Below, one piece after another: positions 5,828-12,104 of a stretch of 12,104 nt of DNA. A program made the position numbers and the translations under genes. The number at the start of each line of letters is the position of its first letter. Positions within the stretch are counted from its first letter, which is position 1. The stretch is from an uncultured Eubacteriales bacterium (GTDB lineage Bacteria > Bacillota > Clostridia > Oscillospirales > Acutalibacteraceae), in NCBI GenBank assembly GCA_934702115.1, contig CAKUYF010000021.1:1-12104 (forward strand), written 5' to 3'. Under the pieces are notes generated by a model. It had not been told where the DNA came from, ran no database searches, and was given only the letters and a program-made list of their open reading frames with translations.

Positions 5828-7114
5828 ATGAACCCTAAAAAAATCTCTCATTATTCACTTAGTGAAGAATATTTTTATATGAAACACCCCGCCGGCTTGG
5901 ACATTTATGTATATCCGAAAAAAGGATACAGTTCTAAATATGCAATTCTTGGAACTGATTTTGGATCTATTAATAATAAATTTAAATTAAAAAATCAACC
6001 AAGTTTTACTGAAGTCCCCGACGGAATAGCTCATTATTTGGAACATAAGCTTTTCGCAAATAAAAATGGTGATGCTTTCGAACTTTTTTCAAAAACCGGT
6101 GCTTCAGCAAATGCGTATACTTCATTTGAGAAAACTGCTTATCTTTTTTCCTGTACTGAAAATTTTGAAGATTCTTTAAACATTCTTCTTGATTTTGTTC
6201 AGTCGCCTTATTTTACTAAAGAAAACGTTGAAAAAGAAAGAGGAATAATTGCTCAAGAAATAAAAATGTACCAAGATAGTCCGGAATGGAAAGTTCTTAT
6301 AAATCTTTTAAATGCACTTTATGTTAATCATCCAGTAAAAATAGATATTGCAGGTTCAGTAGAATCTATTTCAAGAATTACTCCCGAGCTATTATACGAA
6401 TGCTATAATAATTTTTACAATCTTCATAATATGGCGTTATGTATAGTAGGAGATGTAAATCCTGAAGCAATGTTTGAACTGGTTGATAAAAAACTAACAT
6501 ATTCCAATCCTTTGGAAGTTACTAAATTTTTCCCTTTTGAGCCTCCGGAAATAGCTAAACCTTTTATTTCAGAATCTTTCGACATACAGTCTTCTATTTT
6601 TAATTTGGGATTTAAAGAAAATGTTAAAACAGCTCAAAGAGCTTCTACTGAGGACTCTGCTTATACAGATATATTGCTTTATTACCTTACTTCTCCTTCC
6701 TGCGAAATGTACAAAGAGCTTTTAAGTAAAGAGCTTATAAATATCTCTTCATTTTCTGCAGAGCATTTTGAAGGCCCCGGATATTCTTCGATAATTTTTT
6801 CCGGAGAATCTTCAAATCCTGAAAAAGCATCAGAAATTATAAAAAATTATACTCAGAAAATATTAACCTCAGGAATAGACTCAAAAGCATTTGAGAGAGT
6901 AAAAAAAGCCGCATACGGAAAAAGCATGTCAGTATTTAATAGTGTTTCAAGCATAGCAAATGTACTTTTGGATTTCACATTTTCAGGAAAAGGCTTCTTT
7001 GAGTATATGGATATTCTTGAAAATGCTTCATGTGAAAAGTTAAATACATGCTTAAAAGAAAAGCTTCAAAGTGAAAAAGCTGCACTTTCGGTTGTGAAAC
7101 CAAATGAATTATAA
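5828..7114 (+). CDS. M16 family zinc metallopeptidase, YfmH type
   Basis: 428 residues. The inverted zinc motif HYLEH is at 69-73 (H69, E72, H73), preceded by PDGIAH, and the distal ligand E144 lies in ERGIIAQEI (137-145). KTGASANAYTSFEKTAY (89-105) is the family's conserved active-site strand. The C-terminal lobe has the usual inactive M16 fold. Thus this is the catalytic member paired with the preceding zinc-motif-free protein. It starts at ATG 5828 with GAGGAGG at 5814-5820, inside the end of the upstream gene, so the two are tightly linked. Lgt overlaps its 3' end by 11 bases. No signal peptide is seen, so the peptidase should act in the cytoplasm. Being an active partner next to an inactive one is the normal layout of this family. 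Confidence 0.93.
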   Translation: MNPKKISHYSLSEEYFYMKHPAGLDIYVYPKKGYSSKYAILGTDFGSINNKFKLKNQPSFTEVPDGIAHYLEHKLFANKNGDAFELFSKTGASANAYTSFEKTAYLFSCTENFEDSLNILLDFVQSPYFTKENVEKERGIIAQEIKMYQDSPEWKVLINLLNALYVNHPVKIDIAGSVESISRITPELLYECYNNFYNLHNMALCIVGDVNPEAMFELVDKKLTYSNPLEVTKFFPFEPPEIAKPFISESFDIQSSIFNLGFKENVKTAQRASTEDSAYTDILLYYLTSPSCEMYKELLSKELINISSFSAEHFEGPGYSSIIFSGESSNPEKASEIIKNYTQKILTSGIDSKAFERVKKAAYGKSMSVFNSVSSIANVLLDFTFSGKGFFEYMDILENASCEKLNTCLKEKLQSEKAALSVVKPNEL

Positions 7115-7904
7115 TATCTTATTTCCTAAGCTCGGAATTAATTTAAAAATAAATTCTATAGCTTTCACTATAGGATTTGTCCGTGTTCATTGGTACGGAA
7201 TAATACTTGCATTAGGCTTTTCTCTTGCCTTTTTTTACGTATCAAAAAGAAGCCGTGATTTTGGAATAAAAGAGATTGAAATAGAAAAATTCACTCTCAT
7301 AACTTCAGTAGTTGCAATTTTTTCAGCAAGACTTTATTATGTAATTTTTTATCCCGGTGATTTTTATTTAAAAAATCCTCATAAAATTTTATTTATTTCT
7401 GAAGGCGGAATTGCAATATACGGAGCTGTACTGGGCGGAATGTTAACTTTGTGTATTTTATCTAAATTAACTAACAAAAATCTTGGATCTATACTGGATT
7501 TAATGTCATTGGGCTTGCTCATCGGTCAAGCAATAGGAAGATGGGGAAATTTTATAAATCAAGAAGCGTTTGGTTGCCACACGGACCTGCCTTGGGGTAT
7601 GCTTAGTGAAAATACTTTTGGAGATACTGTTCATCCATGCTTCTTGTATGAGTCCTTGGGTTGCTTGGCTTGCTTTATTTTCCTTCACTTTTACAGTCTA
7701 AAAGGAAAATTTAAACCGGGAAAGATATTCTTTCTTTATATGCTGATTTACGGATGTATGCGCATACTAATTGAACAGCTTAGAACAGACAGTCTATTAA
7801 TCCCCCATACTTCAATGAAAGTTTCTCAGTTCGTTGGAATATTAATATCTTTAATTTCTCTTTTTGTATTGTGGACTAAATATCTAAAAACTGAAAAACA
7901 ATAA
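7104..7904 (+). CDS. lgt: Prolipoprotein diacylglyceryl transferase
   Basis: 266 residues, normal length, with about seven membrane segments. Lgt moves diacylglycerol from phosphatidylglycerol to the lipobox cysteine of prolipoproteins at the outer face of the membrane, the first step of lipoprotein maturation. Key blocks: VHWYGI (28-33), EGGIAIYGAVLGG (100-112), the Lgt signature GRWGNFINQEAFG (145-157), HPCFLYES (177-184) and RILIEQLRTD (220-229). R146 and R220 or R227 would be the conserved arginines. At the site of the E. coli H103 block this protein has Tyr (Y106 in IYGA), a variant I recall as common in Clostridia. It has no clear ribosome site of its own and its ATG lies 11 bases inside the preceding gene, which points to coupled translation. 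Confidence 0.96.
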   Translation: MNYNILFPKLGINLKINSIAFTIGFVRVHWYGIILALGFSLAFFYVSKRSRDFGIKEIEIEKFTLITSVVAIFSARLYYVIFYPGDFYLKNPHKILFISEGGIAIYGAVLGGMLTLCILSKLTNKNLGSILDLMSLGLLIGQAIGRWGNFINQEAFGCHTDLPWGMLSENTFGDTVHPCFLYESLGCLACFIFLHFYSLKGKFKPGKIFFLYMLIYGCMRILIEQLRTDSLLIPHTSMKVSQFVGILISLISLFVLWTKYLKTEKQ

Positions 7905-7919
7905 TAAATTATAAATATT

Positions 7920-9440
7920 TTACTTTTTTTCTAATTCAGAAATATCCAGGAAGTTATACTTCTTTAAAAATTGCTTTGTAAAATCCAGTATGGATTTAAG
8001 CCCCCCTATAACATAACTTTCCGCATATAAGGTTAAAACGGGATCATGAAGACTTTTCCTTAGCAATAACCATCCTTTTTGATGTTTAGCCGGAAAGTGA
8101 ATTCGGGTTCCTTCTACGTTATCACTATCAAGTTCCACCATCTTACTGGACTTAGAATAACTTTCTAAGTCTTTTAATATTTTATTTGTGTCATTAGATT
8201 CAAAATTTTCTAATAAAGGAAACCGCATATGAGCTTCATTAACAGGCATATCCAAATTTTTTATTAAATCAAAAAGTTCTTTTTCTTGTCGTCTCAATAA
8301 AACCATTTCAATTATTATTTTGCACGCAAGGTACGCACCATCGTCTATAAAATCATTATCCCTAAAAGCGGCATGCCCTGAGCTTTCTATGGCTAAAGCA
8401 CATATACCTCCATTTTGATTTATTTTTTGGGCCATTCTGATTACATTACGATAACCTCTTTTATATCTGAACTGATATCCGCCTAGTTTATCTATAAAAT
8501 TCTTCAAAGATTCTGTTGTTACTGAGTCGGTAACAATTACTGAATGAGGATAAGCTTTGAGTACCATTGCAGATACAAGCGCAACAAGCCTGGTTTGAGA
8601 TATCTCTTTTCCTGAAGAATCCACTATAGCTGCACGATCAACGTCTGTATCAAAAATTATTCCAATGTCCGCTTTAGACTCAAGAGTTACTTTAGAAATG
8701 TATTCCATTGCTTCTTTGTTCTCAGGATTCGGTACATGAAGCGGAAAGTTTCCATCAGGATTCAATCCGACACTTCCGCTTGTATCAGCTCCTAAAGGTT
8801 TAAGTATTTCTTCTACAAAAAAGCCCCCTGCTCCATTCCCTGCATCTACAACAATTTTAGTGTTATCTAATGGTTTATCATAGTCGATTTCAGAATTTAT
8901 TTCGGATTTTATAAGCTTTCTCAGCTTTTCGCAATAATAACTCATTAAATTAACTGTTCTGACTTTCCCATTTGTTTTGGATAAAATTCTATTTCCGTCT
9001 TGAGCTATTTTAAGCAAATCTTCAATATCTTTAGAAGTAAGTCCACCTTTTGCGGTAAAAAATTTCATTCCGTTTCTATCGCTTGGTTGATGACTTGCTG
9101 TAATCTGGATGCTAGCCGTACACTGAAGTACTGATACTGCCATAAACATTGCAGGTGTAGAAGTAAGAGAACAGTCATAAACTGTAATTCCACAATGTCT
9201 TAAAGTATTTATTACTACATTTTTGATTCTCATAGATGAAAGTCTGGAATCATGACCTATAGCAATAGTTAAATCTGAATAAGTTAATTCAGTTTTCTTG
9301 GAAATCCACACTGCAAATGCCTGACAGATTTTTTCTATCACTTCATTACTTAAATCTATTTTAATTCGGGGATCGGCAGAAGTTGCAATTCCTCTTATAT
9401 CGGATCCATTCTTTATTTTTTCCCAAACACCGTTTAGCAT
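7920..9440 (-). CDS. Phosphomannomutase/phosphoglucomutase (alpha-D-phosphohexomutase)
   Basis: 506 residues in the four-domain layout of phosphohexomutases, which interconvert sugar 1- and 6-phosphates through a phosphoserine. Domain 1: the N-terminal SDIRG, and the phosphoserine loop TASHQP (114-119) with S116; the usual TASHNP has Asn changed to Gln. Domain 2/3: the metal loop DTDVDR (264-269), where DGDxDR is commonest, and KRGYRNVI (327-334). The sugar-binding loop is IESSGH (351-356), replacing GEESGH but keeping E352 and S354. Domain 4: EGTRIHF near the C-terminus, the phosphate-binding loop. The key catalytic residues are all present. ATG 9440 has AAAGGA upstream (9451-9457 region). 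It lies downstream of trpS on the same strand, 64 bases away. Substrate choice (glucose or mannose, or both) cannot be set from sequence alone. Confidence 0.92.
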   Translation of the reverse strand: MLNGVWEKIKNGSDIRGIATSADPRIKIDLSNEVIEKICQAFAVWISKKTELTYSDLTIAIGHDSRLSSMRIKNVVINTLRHCGITVYDCSLTSTPAMFMAVSVLQCTASIQITASHQPSDRNGMKFFTAKGGLTSKDIEDLLKIAQDGNRILSKTNGKVRTVNLMSYYCEKLRKLIKSEINSEIDYDKPLDNTKIVVDAGNGAGGFFVEEILKPLGADTSGSVGLNPDGNFPLHVPNPENKEAMEYISKVTLESKADIGIIFDTDVDRAAIVDSSGKEISQTRLVALVSAMVLKAYPHSVIVTDSVTTESLKNFIDKLGGYQFRYKRGYRNVIRMAQKINQNGGICALAIESSGHAAFRDNDFIDDGAYLACKIIIEMVLLRRQEKELFDLIKNLDMPVNEAHMRFPLLENFESNDTNKILKDLESYSKSSKMVELDSDNVEGTRIHFPAKHQKGWLLLRKSLHDPVLTLYAESYVIGGLKSILDFTKQFLKKYNFLDISELEKK

Positions 9441-9504
9441 CTATTTTTCTTCCTTTCTAAGCTTTAATTGAAAGGTATTACATCTTAAAATTTTATAAAT
9501 TTTC

Positions 9505-10500
9505 TTAAATTACAAACCCTATTTTTTCTTTTACTTTTTTAAGTGTTTTCTCAGAGATAATAAGTGCTTGTTCTTTCGCTTCTGTATAACATTTTTTAAT
9601 ATAGTCTTCATTGCTTATATAGTAATTAAATTTTTCTTGTATAGGTTTTAAATGTTCTATAACCGATTCAGCAACTGACATCTTAAATTTACCGTATCCT
9701 ATTCCTTGAAACTCTCTTTCTATTTCAGGTGCAGTTTTTCCGGTAACAGAACTGTAAATATTTATTAAATTATTAATTCCTGTTTGTTCTCCTGTAAATT
9801 TTACTTCGTTTTTGGAATCTGTAACTGCTTTTTTAAATTTTTTTACTATTGTTTCCGGGCTGTCTAACAAAGCTATATATGAACTGGGATTTGCATCGGA
9901 CTTTGACATTTTTTTGTCTGGTTCTTGCAAAGACATTATTTTTGCTCCCACTTTAGGTATAAATTCTTCAGGGATTTTAAATACCTCTCCATATATTCCA
10001 TTAAACCGCTTAGCAATATCTCTGGTTATTTCGATATGTTGCTTCTGATCCGCTCCTACAGGTACTATATCAGTATTATATAAGAGTATATCTGCAGCCA
10101 TTAAAGTAGGATAACCAAATAACCCTGCATTTATATTGTTAGAATGCCTTTGAGACTTATCTTTAAATTGAGTCATACGCGAAAGCTCTCCAAAAGAAGT
10201 AAAGCAACTTAAAATCCAACTCATTTCTGCGTGAGTATGTATTTGACTTTGAATAAAAAATACACTTTTTTTGGGATCTATCCCACATGCTAAAAACAAA
10301 GCATACAATTCTTTTGTACGATTATGGAACTCTTCAGGTTTTTGAAGTACTGTAATCGTATGAAGATCAGCAAGCGAAAATATACAATTAAAATTATCTT
10401 GAAATTGTATCCAGTTTTTTATTGCTCCCAAGTAATTCCCCAGTGTTAAAAATCCACTTGGCTGAACTGCACTAAAAATTGTTTTTACTTCCTTATTCAT
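9505..10500 (-). CDS. trpS: Tryptophanyl-tRNA synthetase
   Basis: 331 residues, typical length for the dimeric class I enzyme that charges tRNA-Trp. The ATP-binding HIGH-type motif is TLGN (19-22) in QPSGFLTLGNYLGA. KMSKS is at 197-201, followed by DANPSS. GADQKQHIE (149-157) and ADILLYNTDIVPVG (136-149) form the tryptophan pocket. MSWILSCF and FGELSRMTQFK (103-113) are family blocks. ATG 10500 has AAAGGAGAG upstream. An extended -10 promoter lies about 35 bases upstream of the start. No T-box leader is seen in the region before the gene, although T-boxes are frequent controls of this gene in Firmicutes. Confidence 0.97.
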   Translation of the reverse strand: MNKEVKTIFSAVQPSGFLTLGNYLGAIKNWIQFQDNFNCIFSLADLHTITVLQKPEEFHNRTKELYALFLACGIDPKKSVFFIQSQIHTHAEMSWILSCFTSFGELSRMTQFKDKSQRHSNNINAGLFGYPTLMAADILLYNTDIVPVGADQKQHIEITRDIAKRFNGIYGEVFKIPEEFIPKVGAKIMSLQEPDKKMSKSDANPSSYIALLDSPETIVKKFKKAVTDSKNEVKFTGEQTGINNLINIYSSVTGKTAPEIEREFQGIGYGKFKMSVAESVIEHLKPIQEKFNYYISNEDYIKKCYTEAKEQALIISEKTLKKVKEKIGFVI

Positions 10501-10534
10501 TAGTAATCTCTCCTTTAATAACTCTTTTTTCAGT

Positions 10535-10543
10535 ATTATACCA
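10535..10543 (-). promoter_or_regulatory. Extended -10 promoter for trpS
   Basis: On the minus strand TGGTATAAT, a perfect -10 with the TGn extension. The -35 region is AT-repeat and poor, as often seen with extended -10 promoters. Transcription would start near 10528, giving a leader of about 28 bases, too short for a T-box. Confidence 0.6.
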
Positions 10544-10805
10544 TAGTTTAAATATATATATATAGTTTTCGTAAATAAAGATTTTCTTTATATACTTTTG
10601 GAATTTAATATTTTTTAGAGTATTTTAATTTTGTTTTCTGGATTAAATTAAGTAGGTAACAGGCTTTTATAAATGTTTCCCCATTTACCATTTAATTTAA
10701 TTTTAATTAAGTATATAATTACAGATTTTATATTAAAGCTAAAAAATTATTTTTTGTGTGTAACCAAATAAGTTTAAAAGAAATAGTATGATAATGTAAA
10801 TATTA
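10544..10805. other. AT-rich intergenic region, no gene recognised
   Basis: The gap from trpS (start 10500) to the small Cys-rich gene (start 10823) holds an alternating TA run around 10552-10564 and a long imperfect dyad (10642-10701). Short open frames exist, such as ATG 10673, but lack ribosome binding sites. I find no T-box element and no convincing promoter for the rightward gene. Confidence 0.5.
10642..10701. repeat. Long imperfect dyad (17-18 base arms)
   Basis: Left arm 10642-10659 (ATTAAATTAAGTAGGTAA) and right arm 10685-10701 (TTACCATTTAATTTAAT) pair over 15 positions: ten A/T pairs, an unpaired interior of three and two bases, then GGTAA with TTACC. The loop is 25 bases. It could form a stem in RNA, or be a leftover of a small inverted-repeat element. 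The high A/T content lowers its weight. Confidence 0.4.
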
Positions 10806-10813
10806 AAAGGAGG
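10806..10813 (+). promoter_or_regulatory. Strong ribosome binding site of the Cys-rich mini-gene
   Basis: AAAGGAGG with nine bases to ATG 10823. A near-perfect site for a 44-codon gene argues strongly that it is translated. Confidence 0.85.
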
Positions 10814-10822
10814 AATCCGAAT

Positions 10823-10957
10823 ATGTGTAATAATTTTTTTGGCGGTAATAGCTGCTGTTTCATCATTATCTTAATATTAGTCCTTTGTTGTTGCTGTGGC
10901 AATGATGATAATGGCTGCGGTTGTGGAAATAACTGTGGTTGCGGCTGTGGCGGCTGA
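10823..10957 (+). CDS. Small Cys/Gly-rich membrane-anchored protein (44 residues)
   Basis: 44 codons from ATG 10823 to TGA 10955-10957, with a strong ribosome site and a terminator 25 bases after the stop. The order is: short N-terminus (MCNNFFGG), CC at 11-12, one hydrophobic segment FIIILILVL (13-21), CCCC at 22-25, a short acidic turn (GNDDNG), and a C-terminal run of Cys-Gly pairs ending GCGG. Twelve of 44 residues are Cys. It resembles very short high-cysteine proteins found in many Clostridia, sometimes annotated as chorion-class high-cysteine proteins; their function is, to my knowledge, not known. Inferred: a membrane-bound peptide whose Cys-Gly tail may bind metal or form disulfides. 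It is convergent with the NHLM exporter, but has no obvious leader or GG site in front of a core, so being its substrate is only a possibility. Confidence 0.8.
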   Translation: MCNNFFGGNSCCFIIILILVLCCCCGNDDNGCGCGNNCGCGCGG

Positions 10958-10981
10958 TAATTTCAAAAATCCATTAAATAA

Positions 10982-11012
10982 TACCCCGCAAAACTGCGGG
11001 GTACAATTTTTT
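10982..11012 (+). terminator. Rho-independent terminator
   Basis: TACCCCGCA and TGCGGGGTA form a perfect nine-base stem (10982-10990, 10995-11003) with an AAAC loop, followed by TTTTTT at 11007-11012. It ends the Cys-rich mini-gene. On the other strand the same stem is followed by a less perfect T-rich stretch, so it may also end the leftward exporter gene, whose stop is at 11030. Confidence 0.92.
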
Positions 11013-11029
11013 ATATAAATTAAACTTTA

Positions 11030-12104
11030 TTACTGCGCTATTTGTCGAATAGCTAAATCATAAAACTGTCCTTTTTTCTCCATAAGCTTATCATAAGTTC
11101 CTTCTTCGACTACTGTTCCCTTGTCTAGTACTATTATTCTATCGCAATTCTTTATAGTGGAAAGCCTATGAGCAACCACTATTCTTGTACTATCAAAAGA
11201 AGATATACTTTTTGCAACATGATTTTGAGTAATATTATCAAGAGCTGAGGTAGCTTCATCAAAAATTAATATTTGTGGCTTTGATATAACTGCCCGTGCA
11301 ATCATAAGTCTTTGCTTTTGACCACCGGATATACCTCCGGCTCCCTCTGAAATCATTGTATGCATTCCCATAGGCATAGCTTTAATGTCTTCTTCAATAC
11401 CGGCAATTCTGGCAGCTTCCCAAGCATCGTCCATGGTTTTCCAAGGAGAAGTAACTATTATATTTGAAAAAATATCCCCCGGGAACAAAGAACCGTTTTG
11501 CATTACTACGCCGATTTTTTGTCTCACACTTCTCAAATCTAAATTTGACAAGTCTCTTCCTCCATAAAATATAGAACCTTTTTCAGGCTTTTCAAATCCT
11601 AATAGAAGACGTATTAAAGTAGACTTACCACAACCTGTTTTACCTACTATCGCAAGATACTCACCTTTTTTTATTGATAAACTTAAATTATTTAAAATAG
11701 CCGGACCTTCAGGAGTGTATCTAAAGGTAACATTGGAAATTTCGATATTTCCGGAAATGGAAATAGGAATTTTTCTGCCTTCACTGCTTTCGGGTTTTTC
11801 TTGCATAACCGGTCTAATCATATCCAAAATAGGTCCTAAATTGGCAAACTGAAGCGCTACACCGCTTAATGACATTATCGCTCCGCTTACTGCTCCAAAT
11901 GCAGAATTAAAGGCAAGGTAATTTCCTCTTTCTACTCCTGTTTTAACTGCAAAGTAATAAAGGACTATAGTTCCCAAAGAAGAAATTATCAAACTTATTA
12001 CGTCACTTATCTTTAAAATAAATGGTGGCGAATACGTTAATTTCTCAACTTCTGAATATTTTTCTGACCATTTGGCAAAAGCTCTTTTTTCTGCACCTGT
12101 AACT
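11030..12104 (-). CDS. NHLM-type bacteriocin ABC exporter, permease/ATP-binding protein (partial, 5' end off window)
   Basis: The frame is open to the right edge: 37 codons (VTGAEKRAFAKWSEKY...) lie before the first in-window start-like codon (TTG 11992), so the true start is outside. Counting from TTG 11992, residues 1-60 are the last membrane helices. The nucleotide-binding domain follows: Walker A GKTGCGKST (117-125), Q-loop MQNGSLF (164-170), signature ISGGQ (221-225), Walker B ILIFDE (241-246), H275 in the H-loop. PMGMHTMISEGAGG (207-220) and SALDNITQ (249-256) are, with the EKRAFAKW segment, characteristic of the NHLM_micro_ABC2 family. That family forms part of the export system for Nif11- and nitrile-hydratase-type leader peptides, usually with a peptidase-bearing ABC partner and an HlyD-like protein (family knowledge). 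Those partners would be upstream, beyond the right edge. No C39 peptidase is visible here. Confidence 0.88.
   Translation of the reverse strand, partial: VTGAEKRAFAKWSEKYSEVEKLTYSPPFILKISDVISLIISSLGTIVLYYFAVKTGVERGNYLAFNSAFGAVSGAIMSLSGVALQFANLGPILDMIRPVMQEKPESSEGRKIPISISGNIEISNVTFRYTPEGPAILNNLSLSIKKGEYLAIVGKTGCGKSTLIRLLLGFEKPEKGSIFYGGRDLSNLDLRSVRQKIGVVMQNGSLFPGDIFSNIIVTSPWKTMDDAWEAARIAGIEEDIKAMPMGMHTMISEGAGGISGGQKQRLMIARAVISKPQILIFDEATSALDNITQNHVAKSISSFDSTRIVVAHRLSTIKNCDRIIVLDKGTVVEEGTYDKLMEKKGQFYDLAIRQIAQ

Noticed and set aside
10552..10564. TA repeat as a meaningful element
   Set aside because: Simple low-complexity run expected in an AT-rich spacer next to a promoter.
10500..10640. T-box riboswitch upstream of trpS
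   Set aside because: No conserved T-box sequence or antiterminator is seen, and the extended -10 promoter at 10535-10543 leaves only about 28 bases of leader.
10673..10771. Rightward 32-codon open frame starting at ATG 10673
   Set aside because: No ribosome binding site, composition like the surrounding AT-rich spacer, and it runs through the right arm of the dyad.
11992..11992. TTG 11992 as the real start of the ABC protein
   Set aside because: The frame stays open to the window edge and the upstream 37 codons (EKRAFAKW segment) match the exporter's membrane domain, so the gene is simply cut.

Overview
The window looks like the chromosome of a low-GC, Gram-positive Clostridia-type bacterium. 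Support: strong AT bias, robust AGGAGG-like ribosome binding sites with several TTG starts, a transketolase split into two genes, an M16 peptidase pair of the YfmF/YfmH type followed by lgt, a tiny Cys/Gly-rich protein of a kind common in Clostridia, and two peptide-natural-product elements of the Nif11/NHLM type. The exact taxon cannot be read from this sequence.

Layout, left to right. (1) 1-767, minus strand: two tandem genes whose products start with related ~75-residue acidic helical leaders ending in ISGG (Nif11-like leaders with a double-glycine cleavage site). The first has an 85-residue, glycine-zipper-rich core; the second is cut by the window edge. (2) 768-1052: divergent control region with a promoter candidate on each side and a perfect 10-bp inverted repeat between them. 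(3) 1053-1826, plus: a secreted protein I do not recognise. (4) 1870-4072, minus: cytidine deaminase and the two halves of transketolase, one apparent operon with two TTG starts. (5) 4131-7904, plus: a possible leaderless mini-ORF, a small signal-peptide/membrane-anchor protein, an M16 pair (inactive-type then active-type) and lgt, tightly packed. (6) 7920-10500, minus: trpS followed by a phosphohexomutase, driven by an extended -10 promoter. (7) 10544-10822: AT-rich intergenic region with a long imperfect dyad. (8) 10823-10957, plus: a 44-residue, 12-cysteine protein, then a strong terminator. (9) 11030-12104, minus: C-terminal part of an NHLM-type bacteriocin ABC exporter that runs off the right edge.

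The most interesting theme is the pairing of (1) and (9). Leader peptides with GG sites and an NHLM ABC2 exporter are the two known parts of one class of peptide export system, yet here they flank about 10 kb of housekeeping genes. A plausible reading is a dispersed bacteriocin-like system: precursors at one locus, exporter at another, with the rest of the exporter operon beyond the right edge. The long, Cys-poor, glycine-zipper core suggests a membrane-active, possibly unmodified peptide. No maturase is visible in the window. The 44-residue Cys-rich gene convergent with the exporter is a second small-peptide gene of unknown function.
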